Shown here: positions 25,530-34,032 of the stretch, piece after piece
Layout of the letters: every line of letters starts with the position of its first letter
Position numbering within the stretch: position 1 is the stretch's first letter
Source: Thiohalocapsa sp.
GTDB lineage: Bacteria; Pseudomonadota; Gammaproteobacteria; Chromatiales; Chromatiaceae
Length of the DNA stretch: 64,000 nt
Assembly: GCA_021736785.1 (NCBI GenBank)
Contig: JAIPFF010000004.1
Location: 62,001 to 126,000 of the forward strand
Direction: 5' to 3'
The notes under the pieces: model-generated
Database searches by the model: none
What the model was told of the DNA's origin: nothing
What the model saw: only the letters and a program-made list of their open reading frames with translations
Translations under genes and position numbers: made by a program

Positions 25530-25991
25530 ATGTTCAAACCCTCCGGCGAGGAAGCCGTTTCCGTCTCCATGACCGACGCTAGCGATCCGCTAGCGTCCTT
25601 CTCCGAGCATGCCGTGACCCTCGAGGATGGGGAATGGCCCTCGGTGGAGCACTACTTCAGCGCGATGATGTTCACCGACGCGGAGCTGCGCGAGCGTATT
25701 CGCGCGGCACCTGATCCCGCGCAAGCGCGCAAAATCGCGAAGCAGCACAAGCACTCGACCCGAAAAGATTGGGGGCGCATCGCGGAAACCGTGATGACCC
25801 GTGCGCTGTACGTCAAATGCCGAGCCCATCCCGATGTCCTGAAGGCACTGCTCGCCACCGGCAGCCAACCGATTATCGAGCGCAGCCTGTACGATTATCA
25901 CTGGGGCTGCGGGCGCGACGGGCGCGGACATAATGCCTACGGCAAGATCCTGATGGCGGTACGCGAGCGGCTGCAAACGGCGAACAATTAG
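25530..25991 (+). CDS. NADAR-family N-glycosidase (YbiA-like)
   Basis: This 153-residue protein belongs to the NADAR/YbiA family, which hydrolyses the N-glycosidic bond of early riboflavin intermediates or related ADP-ribose compounds. Visible motifs are PLASFSEHAVTLEDGEWPSV with HYFSAMMF (family: EHxYQxxKF), RKIAKQHKHSTRKDW, and RSLYDYHWGCGRDGRGHNAY with GKILMAVRERL at the C-terminus. The N-terminal part is slightly shorter than in E. coli YbiA. ATG at 25530 follows GAAAAAG; the frame is open upstream without similarity. Ends 10 nt from the convergent kinase gene. Confidence 0.85.
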   Translation: MFKPSGEEAVSVSMTDASDPLASFSEHAVTLEDGEWPSVEHYFSAMMFTDAELRERIRAAPDPAQARKIAKQHKHSTRKDWGRIAETVMTRALYVKCRAHPDVLKALLATGSQPIIERSLYDYHWGCGRDGRGHNAYGKILMAVRERLQTANN

Positions 25992-26001
25992 GCACCGCAT
26001 C

Positions 26002-27588
26002 TCATTTGCCGGCGACGCAGCGAAGGACATCACCGAGCGCAATAGGCTTGGTCGAATCCAGGAAGCAAGCACGCTGGCGCTCGGCGTCGCGGAGGCGCTC
26101 GCGAGCGGCGATCTGCTGCTCGAGGATCGCCGGTGGCGCCTCGGAGGCATCCTGTCCCGATGCCAGCCGCGTGGCGACGCGCCGACGCAGCACCGGCGTC
26201 GGCGCATCCAGCACCAGAATCCGGAACGGACACCCGAGCCGCGCGGCCAACTGCCCGAACATCGCCCGCTGCGCGTACTTCAGGAAGGTCGCGTCCACCA
26301 GCACGCTGTATCCCGCGTGCAGGATCTCTTCAGCCAGCTCCAGCAGCCGGGCATAGGTCCGCTGACTGGCCTCCGGCGCATAAATGCCGTCGCCGGCGGC
26401 GGAGTCGGTACGGGCGTCGGCGGGCAGGCCGAACAGCCTTTTTCGCTCGATGTCCGAGCGCACATGGATCAGCTCCATATGCTCCCGCAAGCGTGCGCCG
26501 AACGATGTCTTACCGGAGCCGGACAGTCCGCAGGTAATCAGCAACCGGGGCTTCGGAGCACGCGCGCTTGCGCCGGCAAGGCGAATGTACTTGCGCAGTT
26601 CGCTCAGCGCCGCGCTGCGCTGCTCGGCTTGCAGGTCATGCTGTCGCAGCCGAATCGCCATGACTTTCGCTCGAACCAGGGAGCGATACACGGTATAGAA
26701 GCGCAATAGGCCCGGCCCCCGGTAATCTCCGGTCAGTTCCGAATAGCGGTTGACGGCGCGTCGAGCCAGGCCTTTTTCGCCGGCCTCGGTCAGGTCCATC
26801 ACCAGGAATGCGAGCTCGCTGAAGGTGTCGATCCAGCGCAGACCGGCATTGAACTCGATGCAATCGAAGATCACCGGCTCGGCATTGATCAGCGCGATAT
26901 TGCCGCGATGCAGATCGCCGTGGCATTCGCGAATGAAGCCATCGGTCCGGCGCCGCTGCAGGCGCCCGCGCAATTGCTCGAAGCGCTCGCGGGTCCAGCG
27001 ATCGAGCCGATCGATTCGTGTGCGCAGTTCCGTGCTTCGCGCGGCGCCGGCACCCAGGCTTGCGCGGATAGCGGCGCAATTGTCCAGCATCGCAGCCAGC
27101 ACCGCATCGGGCGCGCCATAGGGCGATTCGGGCGGCGCCGGCGGCTGCGATGCGTGGAACGCCGCAACGCGCTCCACCACGGCATCGATGACGGCAGCAT
27201 CGAGATCGCGTCGTGTCAGCAGCGCGTGCTGCGGAAAGCGACGCATCTTGACCGCGAACTCGCGCGCCGGACCGTCGCCGCCGAACCGCGGCTCTGTTTC
27301 ATCACCGGTCACCCGGACCACGTCGAGGTAGTAGTCGGGTGCCAGGCGCCGATTCAGGCGCAGCTCTTCGGCGCAGTAGAAACGCCGCTTCTCGAGTGTC
27401 GAAAAATCCAGAAAGCCGAGCGCCACCGGCTTTTTGATCTTGTAAGCGTAGTCGCCGGCCAACAGCACCCAAGAAATATGCGTCTCCACCAGTTCCACGC
27501 GCCCGACCGGGTGGTCGTAGGCGCAGGGCGCGCGCAGCCGATCGATCAAACGGGGCGCGGCCGGTCGTCCGCGTTCGGCATCTGTCAT
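26002..27588 (-). CDS. Aminoglycoside phosphotransferase-like domain fused to P-loop kinase domain
   Basis: This 528-residue protein joins two kinase-like domains. The N-terminal half (about residues 1-320) resembles APH/choline kinases: ISWVLLAGDYAYKIKKPV, FIRECHGDLHRGNIALIN (catalytic HGDLHxGN) and VIFDCIEFNAGLRWID. The C-terminal half has a Walker A loop in LLITCGLSGSGKTSFGARLR, an R-rich lid region and YSVLVDATFLKYAQR, like zeta-toxin or small-molecule kinases. This bacterial fusion family is common but lacks a known substrate. ATG at 27588 gives the start of family similarity; the ribosome site is weak and upstream frame (to 27648) is not conserved in appearance. Confidence 0.82.
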   Translation of the reverse strand: MTDAERGRPAAPRLIDRLRAPCAYDHPVGRVELVETHISWVLLAGDYAYKIKKPVALGFLDFSTLEKRRFYCAEELRLNRRLAPDYYLDVVRVTGDETEPRFGGDGPAREFAVKMRRFPQHALLTRRDLDAAVIDAVVERVAAFHASQPPAPPESPYGAPDAVLAAMLDNCAAIRASLGAGAARSTELRTRIDRLDRWTRERFEQLRGRLQRRRTDGFIRECHGDLHRGNIALINAEPVIFDCIEFNAGLRWIDTFSELAFLVMDLTEAGEKGLARRAVNRYSELTGDYRGPGLLRFYTVYRSLVRAKVMAIRLRQHDLQAEQRSAALSELRKYIRLAGASARAPKPRLLITCGLSGSGKTSFGARLREHMELIHVRSDIERKRLFGLPADARTDSAAGDGIYAPEASQRTYARLLELAEEILHAGYSVLVDATFLKYAQRAMFGQLAARLGCPFRILVLDAPTPVLRRRVATRLASGQDASEAPPAILEQQIAARERLRDAERQRACFLDSTKPIALGDVLRCVAGK

Positions 27589-27666
27589 AGCCGATCGCGT
27601 ACCCGCGCAACGGCGCAGACCGGGGCAGGCCGACCCGGCGCGCTGCATCGCACGCGCATCCGGAAC

Positions 27667-27695
27667 TTGAAAAACAGGCCGTTTTTCATTAAAAT
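27667..27695 (+). promoter_or_regulatory. Sigma70-type promoter
   Basis: TTGAAA, a 17-nt spacer and TAAAAT give a near-consensus promoter 40 nt upstream of the small membrane protein gene at 27735. The region is AT-rich compared with its surroundings. Confidence 0.65.
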
Positions 27696-27734
27696 TTCCC
27701 GGTTATTCAATAACTCAAAGTAATCGAGGTAATC

Positions 27735-27935
27735 ATGTCCATCGAGCGCATCGTCCTTGCCGTTGCCGGTAGCTTCGTCCTCATATCGGCCATTCTGGCG
27801 GCGACCGTCAGTCCGCTGTGGCTGTGGTTCACCGGCTTCGTCGGGCTCAACCTGCTGCAGTCCGCGTTTACCGGCTTCTGTCCGCTGGCCACCATCCTGA
27901 AGAAGTTCGGCAAAGAGCCCGGCCCGGCGTTCTAA
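27735..27935 (+). CDS. DUF2892 inner-membrane protein
   Basis: This 66-residue protein has two membrane helices ([20 protein letters not shown] and [20 protein letters not shown]) and ends [19 protein letters not shown]. It matches the DUF2892/YgaP-like family. The [11 protein letters not shown] motif is typical; in YgaP a similar region follows a rhodanese domain, which is absent here. The role is unknown, possibly sulfur-compound or thiol related. ATG at 27735 follows GAGGTAATC, with a good promoter upstream. A 13-bp tandem repeat starts over its last codons. Confidence 0.85.
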   Translation: MSIERIVLAVAGSFVLISAILAATVSPLWLWFTGFVGLNLLQSAFTGFCPLATILKKFGKEPGPAF

Positions 27936-28010
27936 ACAGGCGTTCTAAACCGGCGTTCCAAACCCGCATTCCAAACCCGGCGTTCCGGGCCGACGCTCCA
28001 AATCCGACGG
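27925..28010. repeat. Degenerate 13-14 bp tandem repeat over the stop codon
   Basis: About six imperfect copies of GCGTTCTAAACCG run from the last codons of the small membrane protein gene into the 3' region (GCGTTCTAAACAG, GCGTTCTAAACCG, GCGTTCCAAACCC, GCATTCCAAACCCG, GCGTTCCGGGCCG, ACGCTCCAAATCCG). Copies decay with distance from the gene. The first copy contains the TAA stop. Confidence 0.7.
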
Positions 28011-28031
28011 TCCCGGCGCTACCTATCCGGG

Positions 28032-28087
28032 CGCCCGGCCAGCACGAAGCGCCGCACTCCGCGGCGCTTCTTCGCAGTGGCCGGGCG
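28032..28087. terminator. Long hairpin between convergent genes, probable bidirectional terminator
   Basis: The inner stem GAAGCGCCGC-ACTCC-GCGGCGCTTC (10 bp, loop 5) is followed by TTC. An outer pair of arms, CGCCCGGCCA and TGGCCGGGCG, extends it to a 56-nt imperfect hairpin. It lies between the DUF2892 gene (plus) and the CopD-like gene (minus), where both transcripts should end. The T tract is poor. Confidence 0.55.
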
Positions 28088-28104
28088 ACTCCCGAAGAAC
28101 CCCG

Positions 28105-28569
28105 CTACTGCAGATAACGCCCGGCGGACCCGATTGCAGCGGTCACTAAGCCGAGCGAAAGATTGACGCCGATGATGCGCCGGATCGTGGACATGCGCCC
28201 GGCCGCGCCGCGCCAGTCGCCGGCCGCCACGCTCTTGCCCATGGCGCGGTAGGGCACGAAGTAGATGTAGGCGAACAACGCCGACATGATCAGCGCGATC
28301 AGCATCATCGCGTGGACGTGCCAGCCCACCTGCGTCGCGTAGATCCCGCCGAAGATCCAGAAACCGCTTCCCCATAGAGCGAGGATCGCGATCCATACCC
28401 AAACGAAGAAGCGATCGAACACCGCCAGCAGCAGCGGCAGACGCTGCGGCGGCTCGAGCTTGAGCTGCGCGGCTTCGCGCAGCGCGAAATGGGCGAAGAA
28501 CATGCCCCCGATCCAAACGAGCGTGGCGATTTGGTGGGTCGCCATAGCCAATGCGAGTTGTGTTTTCAC
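28105..28569 (-). CDS. CopD-like four-helix membrane protein
   Basis: This 154-residue integral membrane protein has about four helices (IATLVWIGGMFFAHFAL, FFVWVWIAILALWGSGFWIF, MMLIALIMSALFAYIYFVPY, IGVNLSLGLVTAAIGSAG). The early HQIATLVWIGGMFFAHFALR is typical of the CopD/copper-resistance D family and related uncharacterised membrane proteins; the early His and mid-protein HVHAMM could bind metal or heme. The start is a GTG at 28569 without a good ribosome site; ATG at 28545 (before ATHQIATL) is an alternative. It follows the lactonase gene by 51 nt. Confidence 0.7.
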   Translation of the reverse strand: MKTQLALAMATHQIATLVWIGGMFFAHFALREAAQLKLEPPQRLPLLLAVFDRFFVWVWIAILALWGSGFWIFGGIYATQVGWHVHAMMLIALIMSALFAYIYFVPYRAMGKSVAAGDWRGAAGRMSTIRRIIGVNLSLGLVTAAIGSAGRYLQ

Positions 28570-28620
28570 GGAACAGCCGATGCGATTGTTGGTTAACTGA
28601 CTCCCCGAGACGCGCCGGGC

Positions 28621-29310
28621 TCAGCGCCCGGCGGCCGCACGATCGAGCATCGCCAGCGTATTGCCGGCCGCGGCTACCCGCGCCACCGGCAACGGCTCGC
28701 CGGCACGCCAGCGCTCGAGCGCGTCGTGCTTCCCGGCACCTGTGATCAGAAGCAAAATTTGCGCCGACTGGCATAGGGCCTTCGGCGTCAGCGATACGCG
28801 GTCAGACGGCGGCTTGGGAGCATCGTGCACCGGCACGACCAAGGGATCGGACGCAATCGCGTGCCCCGGGAACAGGCTGGCGGTATGCCCGTCCTCCCCC
28901 ATACCGAGCAAGACCAGATCGAACGGGAGCGCATCCCGCACCCGGGTTTCGTATGCGGCGGCGGCTGCGGCCGCGCCCTGCTCCGCCGGTATCGGATGGA
29001 CCTGCGCGGGCGGAATCGCCACCCGTGCGAGCAGGGCCCCTGCTGCCATGACGCTATTGCGCTCCGCATCGTCGAGGCTCAAGCAGCGCTCGTCGCCGAA
29101 ATAGATATGCCATGCGTCCCAGCGCGCATCGCGCGTTGCAAGCAGCCGGTAAGCGGCCGTCGGCGTCGATCCGCCGGCGAGCACCAAGCGAAAGGCGCCG
29201 CGGGCGGCGATCGCCGCATCGGCTTGGGCGAGGATCAGATCGGCAGCGGCGGCGGCCACCTCGTCGGCCGTCTCGAAAAGACGGGTCTTCGCGCCGCGAA
29301 GGGTCATCAT
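28621..29310 (-). CDS. pgl: 6-phosphogluconolactonase
   Basis: This 229-residue cytoplasmic enzyme hydrolyses 6-phosphogluconolactone in the oxidative pentose-phosphate or Entner-Doudoroff pathway. The DevB/SOL signature is clear: FRLVLAGGSTPTAAYRLLA, WHIYFGDERCLSLDDAERNS, FDLVLLGMGEDGHTASLFPG and LLLITGAGKHDALERW. Length is normal. ATG at 29310 follows GGAG by 7 nt; the open frame upstream (to 29523) is not conserved in character. zwf and edd, its usual partners, are not in this window, so it is separated from its pathway genes. Confidence 0.92.
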   Translation of the reverse strand: MMTLRGAKTRLFETADEVAAAAADLILAQADAAIAARGAFRLVLAGGSTPTAAYRLLATRDARWDAWHIYFGDERCLSLDDAERNSVMAAGALLARVAIPPAQVHPIPAEQGAAAAAAAYETRVRDALPFDLVLLGMGEDGHTASLFPGHAIASDPLVVPVHDAPKPPSDRVSLTPKALCQSAQILLLITGAGKHDALERWRAGEPLPVARVAAAGNTLAMLDRAAAGR

Positions 29311-29643
29311 AAAGTGCTCCGGGAATGGATTGGCCAGGGGAATGGATTGAAAGTCAGCGCCGGCGGCAGGCCGGCAGCGGCAAGCCCGGGCACACCGTCG
29401 GCGGGCCGCGAAAGCCCCGTGACGATCGAAGACCAGGCCATGGCGCCGGCTCGCCGGCGCGAGCGGCGTCCGCCGAGATCGGGACGCCGCCGGCGTCGGT
29501 TCCGGAAAATGCGCCGACAACACGCCATGGCGGATGCGCTCGGGCGCCGAAATCGCCTAAACTCCCGGCGCACCGGACAATGGTAAGCCCTGCCGGGGTC
29601 GCTGCACAGCCGGCCCGGGGGTATCCGACACACCAGCGCGCGC

Positions 29644-30351
29644 ATGAATCAGCCAACCCCCAATCCCGTTTTCCTCGTCGTCGACGCCTTCACGCCGACC
29701 CGATATGCGCTCAAGCTGCAGTTGAAACAGTTTGGTGCGCGGGTCAGCACGGCCAGCTCGGCCGAGCAGGCGCTGGCGTGCATCGCCGACGATCCGCCGG
29801 ACGCGATCTTCGCGGACCGTGTCCTGCCGGGCATCAACGGCCTGGAACTGATGCAGTTGCTGCAGCGCGACGCGGCGACTGCGCGGATACCGTTCATTAT
29901 CTGTTGCCCGGACTCGCACTGGCCGCTGCGTGCCCTGGCGCAGGAGCTCGGCGTGCTGGCGGTCGTGGAGCGTGACAACGCGGCGCAGACACTGCCGGAC
30001 ATCGTGCGTCGGCTGCGCAGCGCCGAGCCCGGCGGCGAACGCCGGGAGCCGCCCCCAGCGCCGGCGGCATCGATACGCGCAGGCGAAGCGGGAGCGCCGG
30101 CGCTAGCGCGATCGGCGCCGCGCCCGCAACACCCGCCAAGCCGCGGACAGCCGGCGGCCTCGCGCCCCGAAGCGCCGCCCGCGCGCGACCTTGCGCCGGA
30201 CGCAGCGCGCACGCCGCTCCAGTCCAGCCTCCCGCAAGCACTCGGAACCCTTGCGCAGCGCAGCCCTTCCGGGGTTCGCCGCGATGCCAAATACATGGCC
30301 ATCGGGGCTGCCTTTGCCTGCGTCGGCTTCGTGTTGCTGAGCCTGTTTTGA
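29644..30351 (+). CDS. Degenerate receiver domain with C-terminal membrane anchor
   Basis: This 235-residue protein begins with a CheY-like receiver domain (residues 8-125). The phosphorylation aspartate is present (D58 in AIFADRVLPGINGLEL), but the usual acidic pair is reduced to one residue (VVDAF, D14) and the conserved lysine is replaced (VLAVVERDN). A disordered Pro/Ala/Arg-rich linker of about 90 residues follows, then one hydrophobic helix at the very C-terminus (AIGAAFACVGFVLLSLF), a tail-anchor arrangement. No output domain is present. The ATG at 29644 has no clear ribosome site. It is divergent from pgl across 333 nt (29311-29643) in which I see no other feature. Confidence 0.72.
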   Translation: MNQPTPNPVFLVVDAFTPTRYALKLQLKQFGARVSTASSAEQALACIADDPPDAIFADRVLPGINGLELMQLLQRDAATARIPFIICCPDSHWPLRALAQELGVLAVVERDNAAQTLPDIVRRLRSAEPGGERREPPPAPAASIRAGEAGAPALARSAPRPQHPPSRGQPAASRPEAPPARDLAPDAARTPLQSSLPQALGTLAQRSPSGVRRDAKYMAIGAAFACVGFVLLSLF

Positions 30352-30583
30352 CCGCGGCGCCCTCGGTCGCGCGGACAAGCCGGGCCCGGCCTTGCCCGGT
30401 CTGAGCAGGGCTTGTGGGCGGCCGCCGGCCCAGTCGGCACGCACACGTGTGCGGGGAACTACGGGCACGCACGGGAGCGCAAAACAAAAATCCCCGATTT
30501 ATCGCGACTTGACGCAGCCGTTACACTCCAGTACCACTGACGGCCGCGGCAATGATTACCGCTGGAAGATACAGGAGCAGAAG

Positions 30584-30943
30584 ATGCCAGAATCGATGCA
30601 AGAGATCATGAATCCCGGCACCGCGCATCACGACCCCGAGTTCCCGGATGCCCCCGCGGAATGGAGTCGAGAAACCGCGCATGGCGCGGCGAGGGCGGAC
30701 CAGGTCGAACTGACCGACGATCATTGGACGGTGATACGCGCGCTGCAGCACTTCTTCGCGGATCGCGACAGCCCGAATGTCCGAGAGCTGCACGACGCCC
30801 TCGACGAGCGCTTCCACGCGAAAGGCGGGCTGAAGTATCTCTACGGCATCTTCCCCGGCGGGCCTGTGGCGCAAGGCTGCCGCTTCGCCGGCCTGCAGGC
30901 ACCTGCGAGCGCCGTCGACAAATCCTTCGGCAGCGTACAGTAA
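30584..30943 (+). CDS. DsrC/TusE-like protein lacking the C-terminal cysteine
   Basis: This 119-residue protein matches the DsrC/TusE/RspA family: VELTDDHWTVIRALQHFFAD, SPNVRELHDALDERF, LKYLYGIFPGGPVAQGCRFA. DsrC has two cysteines 11 residues apart at its C-terminus and TusE keeps only the last one. Here the upstream one is present (C99 in QGCRFAGL), the last is alanine (A110), and nine residues (VDKSFGSVQ) extend beyond the normal end. It therefore cannot form the DsrC trisulfide or act as a TusE thiol relay in the usual way, and may be regulatory like RspA. ATG at 30584 follows AGGAG. A weak TTGACG promoter element lies at 30509. It stands alone. Confidence 0.82.
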   Translation: MPESMQEIMNPGTAHHDPEFPDAPAEWSRETAHGAARADQVELTDDHWTVIRALQHFFADRDSPNVRELHDALDERFHAKGGLKYLYGIFPGGPVAQGCRFAGLQAPASAVDKSFGSVQ

Positions 30944-30961
30944 CGCCGACTCGCCGCAACA

Positions 30962-30979
30962 GGCCGCCGTCCGGCGGCC
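30962..30979. terminator. GC hairpin after the DsrC-like gene
   Basis: GGCCGCCG-TC-CGGCGGCC forms a perfect 8-bp inverted repeat 18 nt after the stop codon, in the convergent gap before ccoS. There is no T tract, so termination would be weak or factor-assisted. Confidence 0.4.
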
Positions 30980-31067
30980 CGTATCCCCTGCACCAAGTAG
31001 CGCCCTCCGACCGGGGCGCGAAGCCGTTCGCTTCAGGTTGCCGCGAAGTCAGTGCCGTCGCCGGCCA

Positions 31068-31310
31068 CTAGCCCTTATCGGCGCGACCCTCTTGTGCAGC
31101 GGTCGGAGGTGCCGAGTGTGCGGTCTCGCCTTCTTCGGCATCCGGAAAGCGGCGGGCATCGCGCACCTCCACATCGTCGTCCATCAGGATGCGCTGACCA
31201 TCGCCGTCGAGGTCGTCGAATTGGCCGCTGCGCGCCGCCCAGAACAGGACGCCAACGGCGACCAAGCCGAGAATGATCATGCCCGGGATCAGGCCGTAGA
31301 TGACTTCCAT
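31068..31310 (-). CDS. ccoS: cbb3-type oxidase maturation protein CcoS
   Basis: This 80-residue protein is needed to insert cofactors into cbb3 oxidase. It has one membrane helix (IPGMIILGLVAVGVLFWAAR, about residues 8-27) followed by the family motif SGQFDDLDGDGQRILMDD. The polar tail is a little longer than average. It is the last gene of ccoG-ccoH-ccoI-ccoS and follows ccoI by 101 nt. Confidence 0.93.
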   Translation of the reverse strand: MEVIYGLIPGMIILGLVAVGVLFWAARSGQFDDLDGDGQRILMDDDVEVRDARRFPDAEEGETAHSAPPTAAQEGRADKG

Positions 31311-31411
31311 AGCAACCGTTGCAAACTGCGTTGGGGCCGGGTTGTGCGTTGCGATCGGCGCTCGGGCCGCGCGCCGGGCCTAAGCCGACTGCATCGCAGC
31401 GAGGCGCGGGC

Positions 31412-34003
31412 TCAGCCGGTACCGGCGGATGACCGGCGCGACGGGCGTTTGCGAAACAGCGTCCGGATGCGCGCCGAGTTGCCGATCACCGCGAGCGAGC
31501 TGAGCGGCATGGAGACCGCCGCGACCAGCGGCGTAATCATCGCCGCCATCGCCAGCGGCACCATGATCGTATTGTAGGCAAAGGACAGCCCGATGTTCTG
31601 CCGGATGGCGCGCAGCGTCCGGCGCGAGAGCAGTGCCGCGTCGTGCACGCGTCCGAGCTCGTTGCTCATCAGAACAATGTCCGCGCTGGCGATGGACACG
31701 TCCGTGCCGCTGCCGACGGCGATGCCCACATCCGCGCGCACCAGCGCCGGCGCGTCATTGATGCCGTCTCCGACCATCGCCACCCGATGCCCGCCGCGCT
31801 GCAGTTCGCCGATGACACGGTCCTTATCCTCGGGCAGCACCTCGGCGATGACCTCGATTCCGCCGAGCTCGGCGGCGATGCGCTCGGCCGCCGCGCGACG
31901 GTCGCCGGTCAGCAGCGTCACCCGCAGCCCGTCGTCACGCAACCGCTGCACGGACTCTGCGGCATCCGCGCGCAGCCGGTCGTCGATGACCAGGCGCAGC
32001 ACTTGCAAGCCGTCTATGGCGCAATGCACGACGCTCGCTTGGCTTGCGCGGCCCGGCTCGGCACCTCGGTCGGGATACCGCCCGGGCGCCCCATCGGCAT
32101 CCGGCCAGTCCGCCAAGGCAACGCCGTTGCGCCGCAGCCACTCGGCGGTGCCGATCACCACCGCGCGCCCGTCGACATGGCCGGCAATGCCGGCCCCCGC
32201 GACGACCCGAACGTCTTTCACCGCAAGACGCCGATAGCCGAGCGCCGCCTCGTCGGCAAGCGCGGTTACCGCGCGCGCGAGCGGGTGCTCGGACAAACGC
32301 TCGAGCGCGGCGATTGCCGTCAAATCGCGTCTGCGGGTCTCGTCCATCGCCGTGGCGCTGTCGGCGTGCCATTGTCCGAAGGCATCGCTCACCGCGGTGA
32401 CCGCCGGACGTCCCTCGGTGACCGTACCGGTCTTGTCCAGCACATAGTGATCGATGTCCGACAGCGTCTCGAAGACCGCACCGTTCTTGATCAGAATACC
32501 CTCGCGCGCGCCCAGCCCGGAGGCAACCGCGATGGCCATCGGCGTCGCCAGTCCGAATGCGCAGGGACAAGTGATGATCAGCACCGCGGTGGCGGCCATC
32601 AGCGCCTTCTCGAAGTCTTGCTGCACCCAAAATGCGAAGGTCAGCGCCGCCAGCGTCAGTGTCACGGCAACAAACCACGGGACGATGCGATCGGCCATGC
32701 ACTGGATCGGGGCCTTGCTCGCCTGGGCGTCCTCGACCAGCTTGATGATTCGCCCGAGCGCGCTGTCGCGCAGGACGGCCGATACCCGCACCTGCAGCAC
32801 GCCGGCACCGTTCAGCGTGCCCGCGGAGACCCGATCACCCGTCCCCCGGGGAACCGGCCGGGACTCGCCTGTCAGCATGGATTCATCGATGCTGCTCTCG
32901 CCCTCGGCGACAACGCCGTCGGCGGGCACCGTCTCGCCCGGACGGACCAACATCAGGTCGCCTTCTCGCAGCGCACGAATCGGCAGCACGGCCTCCGACC
33001 CGTCGCGGATCACGGTCGCCACCTTCGGCTGCAGATCGAGCAGGCGCTGCGTAGACGACACCGCTTGGCGTTTGGAGATCGCCTCCAGGTAGCGCCCGAC
33101 CAGAATCACGAACAGGAAATTGACGACCGTGTCCCAGTAGACGTGCCCGCTGCCCGTGATCGTGACATACAGCGAATAGAGATAGGTGATGCTGGCGCCG
33201 ATGGCGATCGGCAAATCCATGGACAGGCTCAGCCTGCGCAATCCGAGCCAGGCGCCGCGATAGAACGGATAGCCGGAGTAGAGCAAGGTCGGCGTCGCAA
33301 TCGCGAAACCGATCCAGTGGAACATATCGCGGAACTCGCCCTGATCGGCGCCGCTGTAGAGCGCGATCGAGATCCACATGAGGTTCATCATACCGAAGGC
33401 GGCGAAGGCCATGCGGTACAGCAGCGCCCGGTTTTGGCGCTGCAGCGAGCCTTCGGCGACCTGCGGATCGAACGGCAGCGCCGCGTAGCCGAGCTCGCCG
33501 AGCCGGCGCAGAATGGCCGACAGGGGCAGTTTGCCGTTATCCCACTTCACGCGCAGCCGGCGCCCGGTGAGATTGACGCGGGCCTCCGCGATGCCGGGCA
33601 TCGCCTTCAGGCCGTTCTCGATCAGCCAGACGCAGGCGGCGCAGTGGATGCCTTCGACCAGCAAGTTGATCTCGCGGCTGTCGGCCAGACTGTCGACGAA
33701 TTCCTGTTGGACCTCGTCGAGGTCGTAGAGGGCAAGTTGCTTCGGCAGCGCGGGCGGCGGGCCGAGGATCTCGCCGTCCGGCGTGCGGCGATAAAAGCCC
33801 TCCAGGCCCGCGGCATGGATGGCCTGACACACCGCCTTGCAGCCGGTGCAGCAAAACACCCGCTCGGCACCGGCCACGCTGGCGGTCTCGCGCACGGCCG
33901 CGGGCGCCTCGAGGCCGCAGTGGAAACAGCGGGCGTCGCCGTCATCCGCGGCGCTCGCGATGCCGCCGGCGTTCAGCTCGGCCTCTTCCAGCGTGGCGCT
34001 CAA
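31412..34003 (-). CDS. ccoI: Copper-exporting P-type ATPase for cbb3 assembly (CcoI/FixI)
   Basis: This 863-residue pump moves copper across the inner membrane for oxidase assembly. The N-terminal cysteine-rich region (CFHCGL, FCCTGCKAVC) is typical of CcoI, then a heavy-metal domain with GIHCAACVWLIENGL. P-type signatures follow: LTGESRPVPRGTGD (actuator), the CPC membrane motif in TCPCAFGLATP, the phosphorylated Asp in VLDKTGTVTEGRP, and MVGDGINDAPALVRADVGIA. About eight membrane helices are visible. The start is TTG at 34003 behind GGAGCGAG. The family FixI/CcoI has slow turnover and serves assembly, not resistance; the gene order ccoH-ccoI-ccoS supports that role. Confidence 0.95.
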   Translation of the reverse strand: MSATLEEAELNAGGIASAADDGDARCFHCGLEAPAAVRETASVAGAERVFCCTGCKAVCQAIHAAGLEGFYRRTPDGEILGPPPALPKQLALYDLDEVQQEFVDSLADSREINLLVEGIHCAACVWLIENGLKAMPGIAEARVNLTGRRLRVKWDNGKLPLSAILRRLGELGYAALPFDPQVAEGSLQRQNRALLYRMAFAAFGMMNLMWISIALYSGADQGEFRDMFHWIGFAIATPTLLYSGYPFYRGAWLGLRRLSLSMDLPIAIGASITYLYSLYVTITGSGHVYWDTVVNFLFVILVGRYLEAISKRQAVSSTQRLLDLQPKVATVIRDGSEAVLPIRALREGDLMLVRPGETVPADGVVAEGESSIDESMLTGESRPVPRGTGDRVSAGTLNGAGVLQVRVSAVLRDSALGRIIKLVEDAQASKAPIQCMADRIVPWFVAVTLTLAALTFAFWVQQDFEKALMAATAVLIITCPCAFGLATPMAIAVASGLGAREGILIKNGAVFETLSDIDHYVLDKTGTVTEGRPAVTAVSDAFGQWHADSATAMDETRRRDLTAIAALERLSEHPLARAVTALADEAALGYRRLAVKDVRVVAGAGIAGHVDGRAVVIGTAEWLRRNGVALADWPDADGAPGRYPDRGAEPGRASQASVVHCAIDGLQVLRLVIDDRLRADAAESVQRLRDDGLRVTLLTGDRRAAAERIAAELGGIEVIAEVLPEDKDRVIGELQRGGHRVAMVGDGINDAPALVRADVGIAVGSGTDVSIASADIVLMSNELGRVHDAALLSRRTLRAIRQNIGLSFAYNTIMVPLAMAAMITPLVAAVSMPLSSLAVIGNSARIRTLFRKRPSRRSSAGTG

Positions 34004-34032
34004 TCACTCGCTCCCGCGTGCGGGGACTTCGG

